From positions 682,001-746,000 of the forward strand of contig NZ_JACHJI010000001.1 in NCBI RefSeq assembly GCF_014203535.1: 64,000 nt of DNA, written 5' to 3'. Made by a program: the position numbers and the translations under genes. Within the stretch, counting starts at the first letter, position 1. Each line of letters starts with the position of its first letter. This document shows positions 1 through 8,737 of this stretch, piece by piece. The notes beneath the pieces were generated by a model. It searched no databases. It worked only from the letters and a program-made list of their open reading frames with translations, and was not told the DNA's origin. This DNA is from Streptomyces griseomycini (GTDB taxonomy: Bacteria; Actinomycetota; Actinomycetes; Streptomycetales; Streptomycetaceae).

Positions 1-263
1 GTGGCGCCCCGGTCGACGACGAGCTGGACCGGCTCGTCGACGACCTCTGGCTCGCGCAGGCGGAGATCGACCTGGCGGCCGGGAGCGAGCCCCTGCGGGG
101 CGCCGCCTACCGCTACGCGTTCCGCCTCGCCGAAGCGGCCCGGGGCGAGGTGGCCGACGCGTCCGCGCTGCGCGGGCCGCAGGTCCGTTTCATGGACGCC
201 GCGTACGACGACATGTGGCCCGGCCGGCGGCGGGCGGCCGGGGATCCCGCCGCCCTTCGCTGA
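1..263 (+). CDS. C-terminal part of an unrecognised protein (5' truncated)
   Basis: The window begins inside this gene. The coding frame starts at base 3 and runs 86 codons to a TGA at 261-263, with GC-rich third positions typical of the neighbours. The visible piece is mostly helical, rich in Ala, Asp, Glu and Arg (for example AYRYAFRLAEAARGEVADA), with no membrane segment, cysteine or motif that I recognise. It converges on the DUF4360 gene, separated by about 90 bases. Function cannot be assigned from this fragment; the rest lies outside the window. Confidence 0.6.
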   Translation, partial: GAPVDDELDRLVDDLWLAQAEIDLAAGSEPLRGAAYRYAFRLAEAARGEVADASALRGPQVRFMDAAYDDMWPGRRRAAGDPAALR

Positions 264-352
264 GACGGCCCCGCGGCGGCCGGCGGTGACGCCGGGGCGC
301 GGCCCGTACGCCCGTCCGAGGCCGTGCGGGCCGCACCGGTCGGGTCACCGGG

Positions 353-1006
353 TCACGACTTCTCCGGGCACTCCTTCCACGCCAGGTGGTACACCGTGCT
401 GATGTCCCCGTCCGTGGAGTCCATCGTCATGAAGCTGACCTCTTCCGGGGCCGTGGTGCCCGCGTTGACCCTCAGCTCCGTGTTGATGTTGAAGTTGCGC
501 TGGACCCCGCAGGGCGCCCAGACCAGCTGGGCCCAGTCGGTCGTGTCCGTGGCCTGCCAGTTGTCGTCGAGGGGGCCGGTGAAGGGGTGGCTGCGGTACT
601 GCGTGTCCGGGGAGCCCTGGAAGTAGTACGAGGCCCTCTGCGTGCCCTTCGCGCCGGGCCGGAGCGAGGCGAAGCCCCGGTAGTCGGCGCTGGCGACGGC
701 GTAGGTGAAGCCCTGGGGGACGTGGACGACGAGGCTGAGCTGGCAGTTCTTGCGGAATGCCGTGGGGTCGGAGTCGCCGCCCGCCTGGGCGAGGTAGTCG
801 CTGTAGGTCACGGTGAACGCGGTGTTGTCCTCGGAGACGGCGACCGCCGTCGTGCCCTGGGGACAGCCCGAGCCGTTCACCGTGGCGACCTTGATGACGA
901 TCTTGTCCGGGGGCGGGTCCTCGAACCCGGCGGACGGGTTGTGCGCGGGTGTCGCGGCGGTGAGGAGCGTGGCCACCGCCGCGCTCAGGAGCAGGCCACC
1001 AGCCAT
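353..1006 (-). CDS. Secreted DUF4360 domain protein
   Basis: A 217-residue protein with an N-terminal secretion signal (MAGGLLLSAAVATLLTAATP) and a DUF4360-type body: a conserved start around NGSGCPQGTTAV, paired cysteines, and alternating beta strands such as FTVTYSDYLAQAG. DUF4360 proteins are small secreted proteins of unknown function found in actinomycetes and fungi. The ATG at 1006 is chosen because a GGAG-type ribosome site lies just upstream and the hydrophobic signal starts immediately; an upstream in-frame extension is arginine-rich and implausible. Four cysteines suggest disulfide stabilisation outside the cell. It is monocistronic, convergent with the partial gene and divergent from the GH35-like gene, and its leader carries tandem 11-base repeats. 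Confidence 0.8.
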   Translation of the reverse strand: MAGGLLLSAAVATLLTAATPAHNPSAGFEDPPPDKIVIKVATVNGSGCPQGTTAVAVSEDNTAFTVTYSDYLAQAGGDSDPTAFRKNCQLSLVVHVPQGFTYAVASADYRGFASLRPGAKGTQRASYYFQGSPDTQYRSHPFTGPLDDNWQATDTTDWAQLVWAPCGVQRNFNINTELRVNAGTTAPEEVSFMTMDSTDGDISTVYHLAWKECPEKS

Positions 1007-1355
1007 GGTTCTCCATCCGTTCCGTTGCGTGGGGGGTGATGTCTCGCCTCGGTCGAGCCTCGGTCGAGCCTTGGTTGAAGCGTCATGTACATGCCAATTC
1101 GACAGGTGCACGAGCCCCGGCCCCGTGAAGGAGGCATGGAGGTGCGGTGAAGGCCGGGAGCGCTGGCATCGTATGGAGTGCGGCGACCGGCGGACAGGGT
1201 GAACTCCGGCCATTCACATCCGCCGCCCCGCAACGGGACAGACCGCCGCATACCGGCACCCCCTGTGAACGGGAGGGGGCCGGTCCGTGGACAATGGCCC
1301 ACCACGCACCCTCACGCGCGCACAGCACAGCACAGGCACCACAGGAGGCGCTCCC
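1007..1355. other. Divergent intergenic region between DUF4360 and GH35-like genes
   Basis: 349 bases with no gene. It must hold the promoters for both divergent genes. Besides the tandem repeats at 1047-1080 it contains a perfect 10-base palindrome CATGTACATG at 1084-1093 close to a TTGGCA-like box on the minus strand. I see no clear sigma-70 type pair for the plus-strand gene. Its ribosome site AGGAGG is at 1343-1348. Confidence 0.4.
1047..1080. repeat. Three tandem 11-base repeats in the leader of the DUF4360 gene
   Basis: On the plus strand CCTCGGTCGAG occurs at 1047-1057 and again at 1058-1068, followed by a degenerate third copy at 1069-1080 (CCTTGGTTGAAG). They lie 41-75 bases upstream of the DUF4360 start codon, so they could sit in its leader RNA or at its promoter. 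They may be binding sites for a regulator or simple slippage products; sequence alone does not decide. Confidence 0.6.
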
Positions 1356-4337
1356 TTGGAGCTCAGCAGGCGTACCTTCACCGCCCTGGCCGGCACGGCG
1401 GCGCTCGGTCTCGCGCTGGCCGGCAGCGGCGGGGCGGCGACCGGCCCGCGCGTGGCGCGCGCCGTGCCGACGGGGCCGCCGCCCCCTCCGCCGCGCGCGG
1501 ACGGCAGACGCCACCGGGTCGGCTTCGACCGGTACTCGATGCTGGTCGACGGCCGGCGCCTGGTGCTGTGGTCCGGCGAGATGCACCCCTTCCGGCTGCC
1601 GAGCCCGTCCCTGTGGCGGGACGTGCTGCAGAAGCTGCGCGCCCACGGGCACAACGCGGTCAGCGTCCGCGTCCCGTGGAACCACCACTCCCCCGCACCC
1701 GGGAAGTACGACTTCACCGGGGTGCGGGACCTGGACCTGTTCCTGCGCACGGCCGCCGAGGAGCGGCTGTACGTGATCCTGCGCCCGGGGCCGTACAGCG
1801 GTGCCGCCGATGTGGACGCCGACGGCTTCCCGGGGTGGCTGACGGTCGCCGAGGGCACGGCCCGCACCGCCGATCCGGCGTACCTGCTCCACGTCGACGA
1901 GTGGCTGAGCGCGGTCAACGCCATCGCCGTCCGCCACCTGTACACCAGGGGCGGCGGCACCGTGCTGCTGTACCAGATCGAGGACGGGTACGACGCCTCC
2001 GCCGACGGTCCGGCCGGGCGCGCCTACCTGACCCACCTGTACGAGAAGGTGCGCGCCGACCGCATCGACGTACCGCTGTTCTACGCGGGCGACGGGGCGG
2101 ACGGGAACCGGGGACCGGGGGCCTTCGGCGCCGGCCGGGAGAAGGGGCACTGGCTGTACGGGGTCGACGTGGCCACCGCGCCCGGTGAGGTGCCGCCGGA
2201 CCTCGGGCACTTCGGGAAGCGGGGGACCGGTGCCGGTCCGCGCACGCCCGGTTTCGTGGCCGGGGCGGCCGGCGGGGCGGCCGATCCGTGGGGCGGGGTG
2301 GCGTCCGGCGGCAAGGGGTACGCGGAGGTGCGCCGTGCCTACGACGCGGCGTACGGGCGGCGCGGTTACCTCACCCACCTCGCCAACGGGGCCACGGTGC
2401 ACAACGTGCGGATGGTGTTCGGCGGGACCTCGTGGGGCTGGCTGCCCTCGCCGGGCGTCTACACCTCGTACGACTACGGGGCGGCGCTCGACGAGGGACG
2501 CCGGCAGACCCCGAAGCTGGCCCCGCTGCACCAGCTCGGGCACCTGGTGCGGACGGTGCCCGACCTCGCGCGGCTGGACCCGGCCGGGGAGGTGCGGGCC
2601 GAGGACGAGCGGCTCACGGTGTACCACCTGGCCAACCCCGACACCGACGCCCGGGTGTACGTCCTGCGCAACGACTCCGCCGAGCAGGTCACCTCGATGC
2701 TGCCGGGGACCGGCGTCGACCTGCCCGTCACCGTGGCGGCGCGGGACGCCAAGCTGCTGGTCGCCGGGTTGCGGCTGGGGCGGCGGAGGCTGGCGTACGC
2801 CACCGCGCAGCCCATGCTGAGCATGCCCGTCGGGCGGCAGGACGTCGCGGTGTTCACGGGCCGGAACCGCGAGGTGGCGCAGGTCGCGCTGGACTGCGAC
2901 ACCCCGCCGGTCCCCAGCCGGCTGGACCCCGAGCCCGCGTGGGCCTACGACCGGGGCAGGCTGAACGTGGTGGTCCCGTTCGGGGTGGGCGGGCTGAGCC
3001 GCGTGTTGCTCGAGGGCGGGGACTCCGAGACGCCCATGGTGCTGCTGTTCGCCGACGACGCGACCGCGCTGCGGCTGTGGCCGTACGAGACGCCGTCCGG
3101 TTCGCTGCTGGTCTACGGCCCGGCGCTGCTGCGCTCGGCCACCGTGCGCGGCCACACCGTCCACCTCACCGGCGACCTCGTCGGTGAGACCGGCCTCGAG
3201 GTGTGGGCGCCGCGCGGGGTCACCGCGGTGACCTGGAACGGCCGGCCGGTGCGCACGCGGCTCAGCCGGGCCGGGAGCCTGCTGATGGAGGGGCTGATGC
3301 CGGGGGTCCCGGAGGTGGGACTGCCGGCGCTGGGCGGCTGGCGGCGGCGCGGGGAGAACCCGGAGTCGGAGCCGGACTTCGACGACTCGGCGTGGCCGGC
3401 CGCCGACCGCACGGCGTCCCGCGGCACCACGCCCGTGCCCGAGGGGCGGCCCGTCCTCTTCGCGGACGACTACGGCTTCCACTACGGCGACGTCTGGTAC
3501 CGGGGGCGGTTCGAGGACACGCGCGACATCGAGAAGGTGTCGCTGTCCTACCGCACCGGCACCCAGGGGCTGCTGATGGCCTGGCTGGACGGGCGTCCGC
3601 TGGGCACGCACCGCATGCCGGTGCCGGACGAGGACACGGCGGACCGGGGCACGTGGGCGGCCACGGCCGTCTTCGCGGTGCCCGAGGAGCTGCGCGGGCG
3701 GGGCCGGCACGTGCTGTCCGTGCTCGTGCGGCCGATGCAGCGCGCCGGGGCCGGGCGGGCGGGGCGGGGCGAGCGGGCGGAGGACGCGTACAAGGCCGCG
3801 CGCGGGCTGGTGTCCGTCGGCTTCGAGGGCGGCTCCCGGGACGTGGCCTGGCGCATCCGGGGCGCCGTGGAGCCGGACCGGGTGCGCGGGCCGCTGAACA
3901 ACGGCGGGCTGTACGGGGAGCGGAAGGGCTGGCACCTGCCGGGCCACGACGACCGGGGCTGGGAGGCCGTGGACGACCTCGTGCGCGAGGAGCGGCGGCA
4001 GGGGGTGACCTGGTACCGGACGGGCTTCCGGCTGGCCGTCGATCCGGACGTGGACGCCTCGATCGGGCTCACGCTCGAGGACGACCCGGAGCGCGCCTAC
4101 CGCGTCCAGATCTTCCTGAACGGCTGGAACATGGGGCAGTACGTCAACGACGTGGGCCCGCAGCACACCTTCGTCCTGCCGAACGGCATCCTCCGCACCC
4201 GGGGGTCCAACACCCTGGCGCTGGCGGTGCTGTCCGACGGCACCACGCCCGCGGGCCCGCGCGACGTCCGGCTGACGCTGCTGGGCGCGGCGGCGGGCGG
4301 GGTGCCGGTGGAGGAGGTGGACTCACCGGGGCGGTGA
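1356..4337 (+). CDS. Secreted GH35-like (beta-galactosidase fold) protein, catalytic residues lost
   Basis: A 993-residue protein. The TTG at 1356 is preceded by AGGAGG at seven bases and yields a twin-arginine signal (SRRTF then a hydrophobic run), so it is probably exported folded. Residues about 60-400 follow the GH35 barrel closely: SGEMHPFRLPSPSLW, VILRPGPY, FGGTSWGW and YTSYDYGAALDEG. The rest has beta-sandwich domains as in large family members (about 1,000 residues). However, the acid/base motif (normally ENEY) reads EDGYD, placing Gly at about 211, and the nucleophile motif (normally EF/EFQ before GG.FDPWGG) has Gly at about 303 before GGAADPWGG. Both catalytic Glu are therefore missing. 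It may bind galactosides or arabinogalactan without cutting. The neighbouring arabinan operon converges on it across a shared terminator. Confidence 0.8.
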   Translation: MELSRRTFTALAGTAALGLALAGSGGAATGPRVARAVPTGPPPPPPRADGRRHRVGFDRYSMLVDGRRLVLWSGEMHPFRLPSPSLWRDVLQKLRAHGHNAVSVRVPWNHHSPAPGKYDFTGVRDLDLFLRTAAEERLYVILRPGPYSGAADVDADGFPGWLTVAEGTARTADPAYLLHVDEWLSAVNAIAVRHLYTRGGGTVLLYQIEDGYDASADGPAGRAYLTHLYEKVRADRIDVPLFYAGDGADGNRGPGAFGAGREKGHWLYGVDVATAPGEVPPDLGHFGKRGTGAGPRTPGFVAGAAGGAADPWGGVASGGKGYAEVRRAYDAAYGRRGYLTHLANGATVHNVRMVFGGTSWGWLPSPGVYTSYDYGAALDEGRRQTPKLAPLHQLGHLVRTVPDLARLDPAGEVRAEDERLTVYHLANPDTDARVYVLRNDSAEQVTSMLPGTGVDLPVTVAARDAKLLVAGLRLGRRRLAYATAQPMLSMPVGRQDVAVFTGRNREVAQVALDCDTPPVPSRLDPEPAWAYDRGRLNVVVPFGVGGLSRVLLEGGDSETPMVLLFADDATALRLWPYETPSGSLLVYGPALLRSATVRGHTVHLTGDLVGETGLEVWAPRGVTAVTWNGRPVRTRLSRAGSLLMEGLMPGVPEVGLPALGGWRRRGENPESEPDFDDSAWPAADRTASRGTTPVPEGRPVLFADDYGFHYGDVWYRGRFEDTRDIEKVSLSYRTGTQGLLMAWLDGRPLGTHRMPVPDEDTADRGTWAATAVFAVPEELRGRGRHVLSVLVRPMQRAGAGRAGRGERAEDAYKAARGLVSVGFEGGSRDVAWRIRGAVEPDRVRGPLNNGGLYGERKGWHLPGHDDRGWEAVDDLVREERRQGVTWYRTGFRLAVDPDVDASIGLTLEDDPERAYRVQIFLNGWNMGQYVNDVGPQHTFVLPNGILRTRGSNTLALAVLSDGTTPAGPRDVRLTLLGAAAGGVPVEEVDSPGR

Positions 4338-4358
4338 GTCCACCGCCCCGGTGGGTCC
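4319..4358. terminator. Bidirectional terminator between GH35-like and GH51 genes
   Basis: An 18-base-pair hairpin: a perfect 13-base stem (CACCGGGGCGGTG at 4324-4336, its complement at 4341-4353, loop AGTC) extended outward by five more pairs including one T-G wobble. It contains the stop codon of the GH35-like gene (4335-4337) and lies just past the end of the convergent GH51 gene, so it can end transcripts from both sides. No T tract, as usual in Streptomyces. Confidence 0.75.
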
Positions 4359-4381
4359 GCCTCGAGCGACGGCGGTCCCGC

Positions 4382-5887
4382 TCACGCCAGGCGGATCACG
4401 TTCCAGGACAGCGGCTCCAGCACGGCGGTCAGCCGGCCGCCCTCCAGGGCCGTGCCCCCGGCCGCGTGCGGGACGACCCGCTCGGGGTCGGCGAGGGTGT
4501 TGCGGGCGTCGGGGTCGGCGTCCGCGAGGACGCTGTGCTCGACGACCGAGGTGAGGCCGAGGCCGCTGAGCGCGACCTCCAGCGGCAGCGCCTCGGTGCG
4601 GCTGCGGTTGACGGCGAAGACGGTGACCGTGCCGTCCCCGGCGCGCACGGCGGTGGCGTGCAGCAGGTCGGCCTCGCCGTACTTCTTCGTCTCGTACGTC
4701 GGCGAGTCCACGCGGACGTCGAGGACCTCGCCGCGGCCGTACTTCGAGGCCTGGGCGAACGGGAAGAAGGTCGTCTGCCGCCAGGCCGGGCCGCCCGGCT
4801 CGGTCATGATCGGGGCGATCACGTTGACGAGCTGGGCGAGGCAGGCGACGGTGACCCGGTCGGCGTGCCGGAGCAGGGCGATGAGGAGCGAGCCGAAGAC
4901 GACCGCGTCGGTGACGCTGTAGCTGTCCTCCAGCAGGCGCGGGGCCTCCGGCCAGTCGAGGGCGCTCACCTGGGCCTCGGTGCGGGACATGTACCAGACG
5001 TTCCACTCGTCGAAGGAGAGGTTGATCTTCTTCTTCGACTTCAGCCGGGCGCCGACGTGGTCGCAGGTGGCGACCACGTTCTCGATGAAGGACTCCATGT
5101 CGACGGCCGAGGCGAGGAAGGAGTCGACGTCGCCGTCGAGCGGCTCGTAGTAGGCGTGCAGGGAGATGTAGTCGACCAGGTCGTACGTCTCCGCCAGGAC
5201 CTTCGCCTCCCATTCGGCGAAGGTGGGCATGGACTGGCCCGAGGAGCCGCAGGCGACGAGTTCCACCGACGGGTCGATCTGGCGCATGGCGCGGGCCGTC
5301 TCCGCGGCGATGCGGCCGTACTCCTCCGCCGTCTTGTGGCCGGTCTGCCAGGGGCCGTCCATCTCGTTGCCCAGGCACCACAGCTTGATGCCGAAGGGGT
5401 CCTTGTCGCCGTGGGAGACGCGGAGGTCGGAGAGTTCCGTGCCCGACGGGTGGTTGGCGTACTCCTGGAGCTCGATGGCCTCGGCGACGCCGCGCGTGCC
5501 GAGGTTGACCGCCATCATCGGCTCGGCCTGCGGGCCGACCTTCTTCAGGAACGCGATGTACTCGGAGAGGCCGAAGCGGTTGGACTCCGTGGTGCGCCAG
5601 GCCAGGTCGAGGCGGCGCGGGCGCTGCTCGACGGGGCCGACCGAGTCCTCCCACTTGTAGCCGGAGACGAAGTTGCCGCCGGGGTAGCGGATGGCGGTGA
5701 CGCCGAGTTCCCTGACCAGGTCCAGGACGTCCCGGCGGAGGCCGGCGTCGTCCGCGGTGGGGTGGTCGGGTTCGAAGACGCCGGTGTAGACGCAGCGGCC
5801 GAGGTGCTCCACGAAGGATCCGAAGAGACGGGGGTTGACCTCGGCGACGGTGAAGGCCGGGTCGAGGGTGAAACGGGCGGTGCGCAC
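4382..5887 (-). CDS. abfA: Intracellular alpha-L-arabinofuranosidase, GH51
   Basis: A 501-residue enzyme without signal peptide that removes terminal arabinofuranose from arabino-oligosaccharides in the cytoplasm. Family GH51 is clear from FGSFVEHLGRCVYTG near the N terminus, RYPGGNFVSGYKWEDSVGP, LGNEMDGPW with the acid/base at E175 and SFDEWNVWY with the nucleophile at E294; these positions coincide with those of the well-studied bacterial AbfA enzymes. The length is standard for the family. The GTG start at 5887 follows AAAGGA. It is the last gene of the arabinan operon, after the secreted arabinanase and importer, and acts on the imported products. The symbol abfA is used by family resemblance. 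Confidence 0.93.
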   Translation of the reverse strand: MRTARFTLDPAFTVAEVNPRLFGSFVEHLGRCVYTGVFEPDHPTADDAGLRRDVLDLVRELGVTAIRYPGGNFVSGYKWEDSVGPVEQRPRRLDLAWRTTESNRFGLSEYIAFLKKVGPQAEPMMAVNLGTRGVAEAIELQEYANHPSGTELSDLRVSHGDKDPFGIKLWCLGNEMDGPWQTGHKTAEEYGRIAAETARAMRQIDPSVELVACGSSGQSMPTFAEWEAKVLAETYDLVDYISLHAYYEPLDGDVDSFLASAVDMESFIENVVATCDHVGARLKSKKKINLSFDEWNVWYMSRTEAQVSALDWPEAPRLLEDSYSVTDAVVFGSLLIALLRHADRVTVACLAQLVNVIAPIMTEPGGPAWRQTTFFPFAQASKYGRGEVLDVRVDSPTYETKKYGEADLLHATAVRAGDGTVTVFAVNRSRTEALPLEVALSGLGLTSVVEHSVLADADPDARNTLADPERVVPHAAGGTALEGGRLTAVLEPLSWNVIRLA

Positions 5888-5943
5888 TGTTTTCCTTTCG
5901 GGGGTTCGGTTTCGTCTGCGGGCGGCGGGAGCCGGTCGCGCCC

Positions 5944-6912
5944 CTAGCGGACGACCGGCCAGCCGTCCTTCTTCCAGGTCAGGCGGTTCAGCCCCAGCTT
6001 GGGCGTGCCGTCGTCCGCCGCGTCGTAGTAGTGGTACGCCAGGACGTCCCGGCCCCTGTCCCTGAAGGTCGACTGGCCGCCCGTGCCGATGAAGCGGCCG
6101 TGTCCCTCCAGGAGCAGGTCGCCGCCGCCCTCCAGCATCGGCCTGCCCGTGCTGTCGACGTAGGGACCGGTGATGTCCGTGGAGCGGCCGACCTTGATCT
6201 TGTAGGTGGAGTCCACGCCGGAGCAGCAGGCGTCGTAGGAGGCGAAGAGGTAGTAGTGGCGGCCGTGCTTGACGATCTCCGGACCCTCGACGGCGTACGG
6301 GGCGTCGGGGCGGGTCGCCAGGTGGTGGACGGTGGCGCCCCGGGCGGCCTTTCCGGTGGTCCCGTCGAGTTCGACCATGCGGATGCCCGTCCAGTACGAG
6401 CCGAACGCCATCCACAGCCTGCCGTCCGCCTCGATCAGGGCGGGGTCGATGGCGTTCCAGTGGTCGGTGGTCTCGGAGGAGAAGACCTTGCCGTGGTCGG
6501 TCCAGGTGCCGGGCAGGCCGGTGCGGGAGGTGGCGACGCCGATCGCGGAGTGGTTGGTGCCCCAGGAGGAGACGGCGTAGTAGAGCCAGTAGCGGCCGGC
6601 GCGGTAGGAGATGTCCGGCGCCCAGGGGTCGCCGGTGTCGTTGTACTCGTACCACCAGCTCGGAGGCTCGGCGAAGGCGTTGCCCGCGTCCTTCCAGTGG
6701 ACGCGGTCCTCCGAGGTGCGGGCGCCGATGACGCCGCCGGTGGAGTAGGCGACGTAGCCGCCGGACTTCAGGCGGATGACGGTCGGGTCGTGGATGACCT
6801 CCTGGCCGGTGACGGGCTGCGGGTCGGGGTAGGCGACGTCGGCCCGGGCGGTGCCCGGGAGCAGGGCGACGGCGGCCGCGGCGAGCGGTGCCGCGAGTCT
6901 GAGGCGCTTCAA
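5944..6912 (-). CDS. Secreted endo-1,5-alpha-L-arabinanase, GH43
   Basis: A 322-residue protein with an N-terminal signal peptide (ALLPGTARA just before the mature part) that should cut the 1,5-linked arabinan backbone outside the cell. Five-bladed propeller GH43 signatures are present: IHDPTVIR with the catalytic base Asp, WAPDISYRAGRYWLYY, NAIDPALIEADGRLWMAFGSYW with the supporting Asp, and VEGPEI with the proton donor at about E209. The TTG start at 6912 is preceded by GAGGAG at eight bases and is the only start that exposes the signal peptide. It lies 20 bases after the permease gene and 56 before the arabinofuranosidase, in one operon with the importer of its products. Confidence 0.9.
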   Translation of the reverse strand: MKRLRLAAPLAAAAVALLPGTARADVAYPDPQPVTGQEVIHDPTVIRLKSGGYVAYSTGGVIGARTSEDRVHWKDAGNAFAEPPSWWYEYNDTGDPWAPDISYRAGRYWLYYAVSSWGTNHSAIGVATSRTGLPGTWTDHGKVFSSETTDHWNAIDPALIEADGRLWMAFGSYWTGIRMVELDGTTGKAARGATVHHLATRPDAPYAVEGPEIVKHGRHYYLFASYDACCSGVDSTYKIKVGRSTDITGPYVDSTGRPMLEGGGDLLLEGHGRFIGTGGQSTFRDRGRDVLAYHYYDAADDGTPKLGLNRLTWKKDGWPVVR

Positions 6913-6932
6913 CTCGGGAACTCCTCGGTGGG

Positions 6933-7799
6933 TCACTGGCCGGCCAGGCCCGTGTGGGCGACGCCCGCCACGATCTGGCGCTGGAAGAAGACGAAGACGA
7001 TGATCAGCGGCAGTCCCGCCATGAGGCCGCCGGCCATGAGCTGGGCCCACTGGATGCCGTAGGAGTTCATGACGGTGGCGATGCCGTTCGGCATGGTCAT
7101 CAGGTCGGGGTTGTTGGTGACCATGTAGGGCCACAGGAAGTTGTTCCACGAGCTGATGAAGGTGAAGATGCCGACCGCCGCGAGCGAGGGGCGCGACAGC
7201 GGCAGGATGATCGTGAAGAAGATCCGCCAGCGGCCGGCGCCGTCGATGAAGGCGGCCTCCTCCAGTTCGCGCGGGATGCCCTGGAAGAACTTGTAGAGGA
7301 TGTAGACCATCGCGGCGGGCGCGCACTGCGGCAGGATCATGCCCCAGTAGGTGTCGACCATCCCCATCTGCTGGACGGTGGTGAACAGGGGGACGCCGAG
7401 GACGGCCGGGGAGATCATCAGGCCCGCCATGACGACGCCCATGAGGACGGACTTGCCCCTGAACTCGGTGCGGGCGAAGCCGTATCCGGCGAGCGCGCTC
7501 ACCACCAGCACGACGGCCGTGACGCAGACGGAGACGACGAGCGAGTTCACGAACCAGCTGGTGACGTTGCCGGTCTCGAAGAGCGCCTCCCAGGCCTGGC
7601 CCGTCCAGGCCTCCGGCAGCCAGTGCGGCGGGATCTCGGCGGCCTCCGCCTCGGACTTGAACGAGGTGAGCAGGGCCGCGGCGATCGGCGCCAGGAAGAC
7701 GGCGGAGACGGCGGTGCCGAGCAGGGTGAGGACGATCTGGCTGGGCGTCCAGCGCTTGCGGGGTCCGGTGCGTGTCGGCGTGGTTGCGGCGGTGGTCAT
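6933..7799 (-). CDS. Sugar ABC transporter permease, MalG type
   Basis: A 288-residue inner membrane protein with six predicted membrane segments and the EAA loop (EEAAFIDGAGRWRIFFTIIL) that docks the ATPase. It belongs to the CUT1 family of oligosaccharide importers and pairs with the MalF-type permease just upstream, overlapping it by the ATGA tetranucleotide (7796-7799), which implies translational coupling. Placed between arabinan-degrading enzymes, it most likely imports arabino-oligosaccharides. No ATPase gene is present, so a shared ATPase such as MsiK is presumed (inference from Streptomyces sugar transporters). Confidence 0.92.
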   Translation of the reverse strand: MTTAATTPTRTGPRKRWTPSQIVLTLLGTAVSAVFLAPIAAALLTSFKSEAEAAEIPPHWLPEAWTGQAWEALFETGNVTSWFVNSLVVSVCVTAVVLVVSALAGYGFARTEFRGKSVLMGVVMAGLMISPAVLGVPLFTTVQQMGMVDTYWGMILPQCAPAAMVYILYKFFQGIPRELEEAAFIDGAGRWRIFFTIILPLSRPSLAAVGIFTFISSWNNFLWPYMVTNNPDLMTMPNGIATVMNSYGIQWAQLMAGGLMAGLPLIIVFVFFQRQIVAGVAHTGLAGQ

Positions 7800-8737
7800 C
7801 GGCCGCCCTCCTCACGGTTGCGCAGCAGCCACATCCGCGCCAGGGCGACGGCTGCGATGATCACGAAGAAGATGACGGACATCGCGGAGGCGTAGCCCAC
7901 GCGGTAGCTGGTGAAGCCCTGTTCGAGGGTGTACTGGACGAAGGAGCGGGTGCTGAGCTCCGGTCCGGGGCCGAAGTCCATCATCACGACGGCCTGGTCG
8001 AACAGTTGCAGCGAGGCGAGGATCTGGAGCGCGATCACCAGGCCGGTGATGTGGCGCAGCATCGGCAGGGTGATGTGGACCGCGCGGTGCCAGGCGTTCG
8101 CCCCGTCCAGCCTGGCCGCCTCGTACAGGTGGCCGGGGATGCCCTGGAGGGCGGCGAGGTACAGCAGGAAGCTGAACCCGACCGTCCACCACAGGGTCTG
8201 GATCACGATGGCGAGCATGGCGTACGACTTGTCGGTCAGCCAGGGCGTGTCGATCCCGAGGGTGTGGTTGAACAGGCCGATGCCCTGGGTGAACAGCCAC
8301 TGCCACATGTTGGCCGCGACCGTCGACGGCAGCAGGAACGGGACGAAGAAGCACAGCCGCCACAGCCACTTGCCGCGTTCGATGTGGTGGGCGAGCATCG
8401 CGAGGAGGAAGGCCATGACGGTGATGCAGGGCACGACCAGGAGCGTGAAGTACGCGCTGTGGCCGAGCGCGTCCCACATCGCCGGGTCGTTCAGCGCCTC
8501 GCGGTAGTTGTCGAGGCCGACGAAGCTCGCGCCCTCGCCGGAGATGTTGGCGTCCGTGAAGCTGAGGTAGACGCCGCGCAGCAGCGGCCAGACGACGAAC
8601 AGCACGAAGAGCGCCAGGAAGGGGGCGACGAACCAGCCCCCGTGCTGGAAGCCCTGCTTGCGGCGGACGGTGGCGCCGGCGGCGGCGGTCTTCGCGCGTG
8701 CCGGGCGGATGACGGTCTCTGCGCTGGTCGTCGTCAT
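7796..8737 (-). CDS. Sugar ABC transporter permease, MalF type
   Basis: A 313-residue permease of the CUT1 family: a short cytoplasmic N terminus (about 35 residues), six membrane segments starting at GWFVAPFLALFVLFVVWPLL, and an EAA loop (LYEAARLDGANAWHRAVHIT) near residues 210-230. It forms the channel together with the MalG-type protein encoded immediately downstream. Its ATG overlaps the stop of the binding-protein gene in an ATGA (8734-8737), so binding protein, MalF and MalG are tightly coupled in the order usual for CUT1 operons. Substrate is inferred from context to be arabinan fragments. Confidence 0.92.
   Translation of the reverse strand: MTTTSAETVIRPARAKTAAAGATVRRKQGFQHGGWFVAPFLALFVLFVVWPLLRGVYLSFTDANISGEGASFVGLDNYREALNDPAMWDALGHSAYFTLLVVPCITVMAFLLAMLAHHIERGKWLWRLCFFVPFLLPSTVAANMWQWLFTQGIGLFNHTLGIDTPWLTDKSYAMLAIVIQTLWWTVGFSFLLYLAALQGIPGHLYEAARLDGANAWHRAVHITLPMLRHITGLVIALQILASLQLFDQAVVMMDFGPGPELSTRSFVQYTLEQGFTSYRVGYASAMSVIFFVIIAAVALARMWLLRNREEGGR

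Noticed and set aside
345..1016. Alternative frame and start (MENHGWW...) for the DUF4360 locus
   Set aside because: It is Arg/Gly/His-rich and lacks a signal peptide; the frame starting at 1006 has both a secretion signal and family motifs.
1083..4166. Long open frame of over 1,000 codons on the minus strand opposite the GH35-like gene
   Set aside because: High GC keeps antisense frames open. The predicted product is a low-complexity Arg/Pro/His/Val string without any domain, while the plus-strand frame encodes a recognisable enzyme fold. Many similar antisense frames (for example 22622-26998, 39937-44643 and 55558-59772) were rejected for the same reason.
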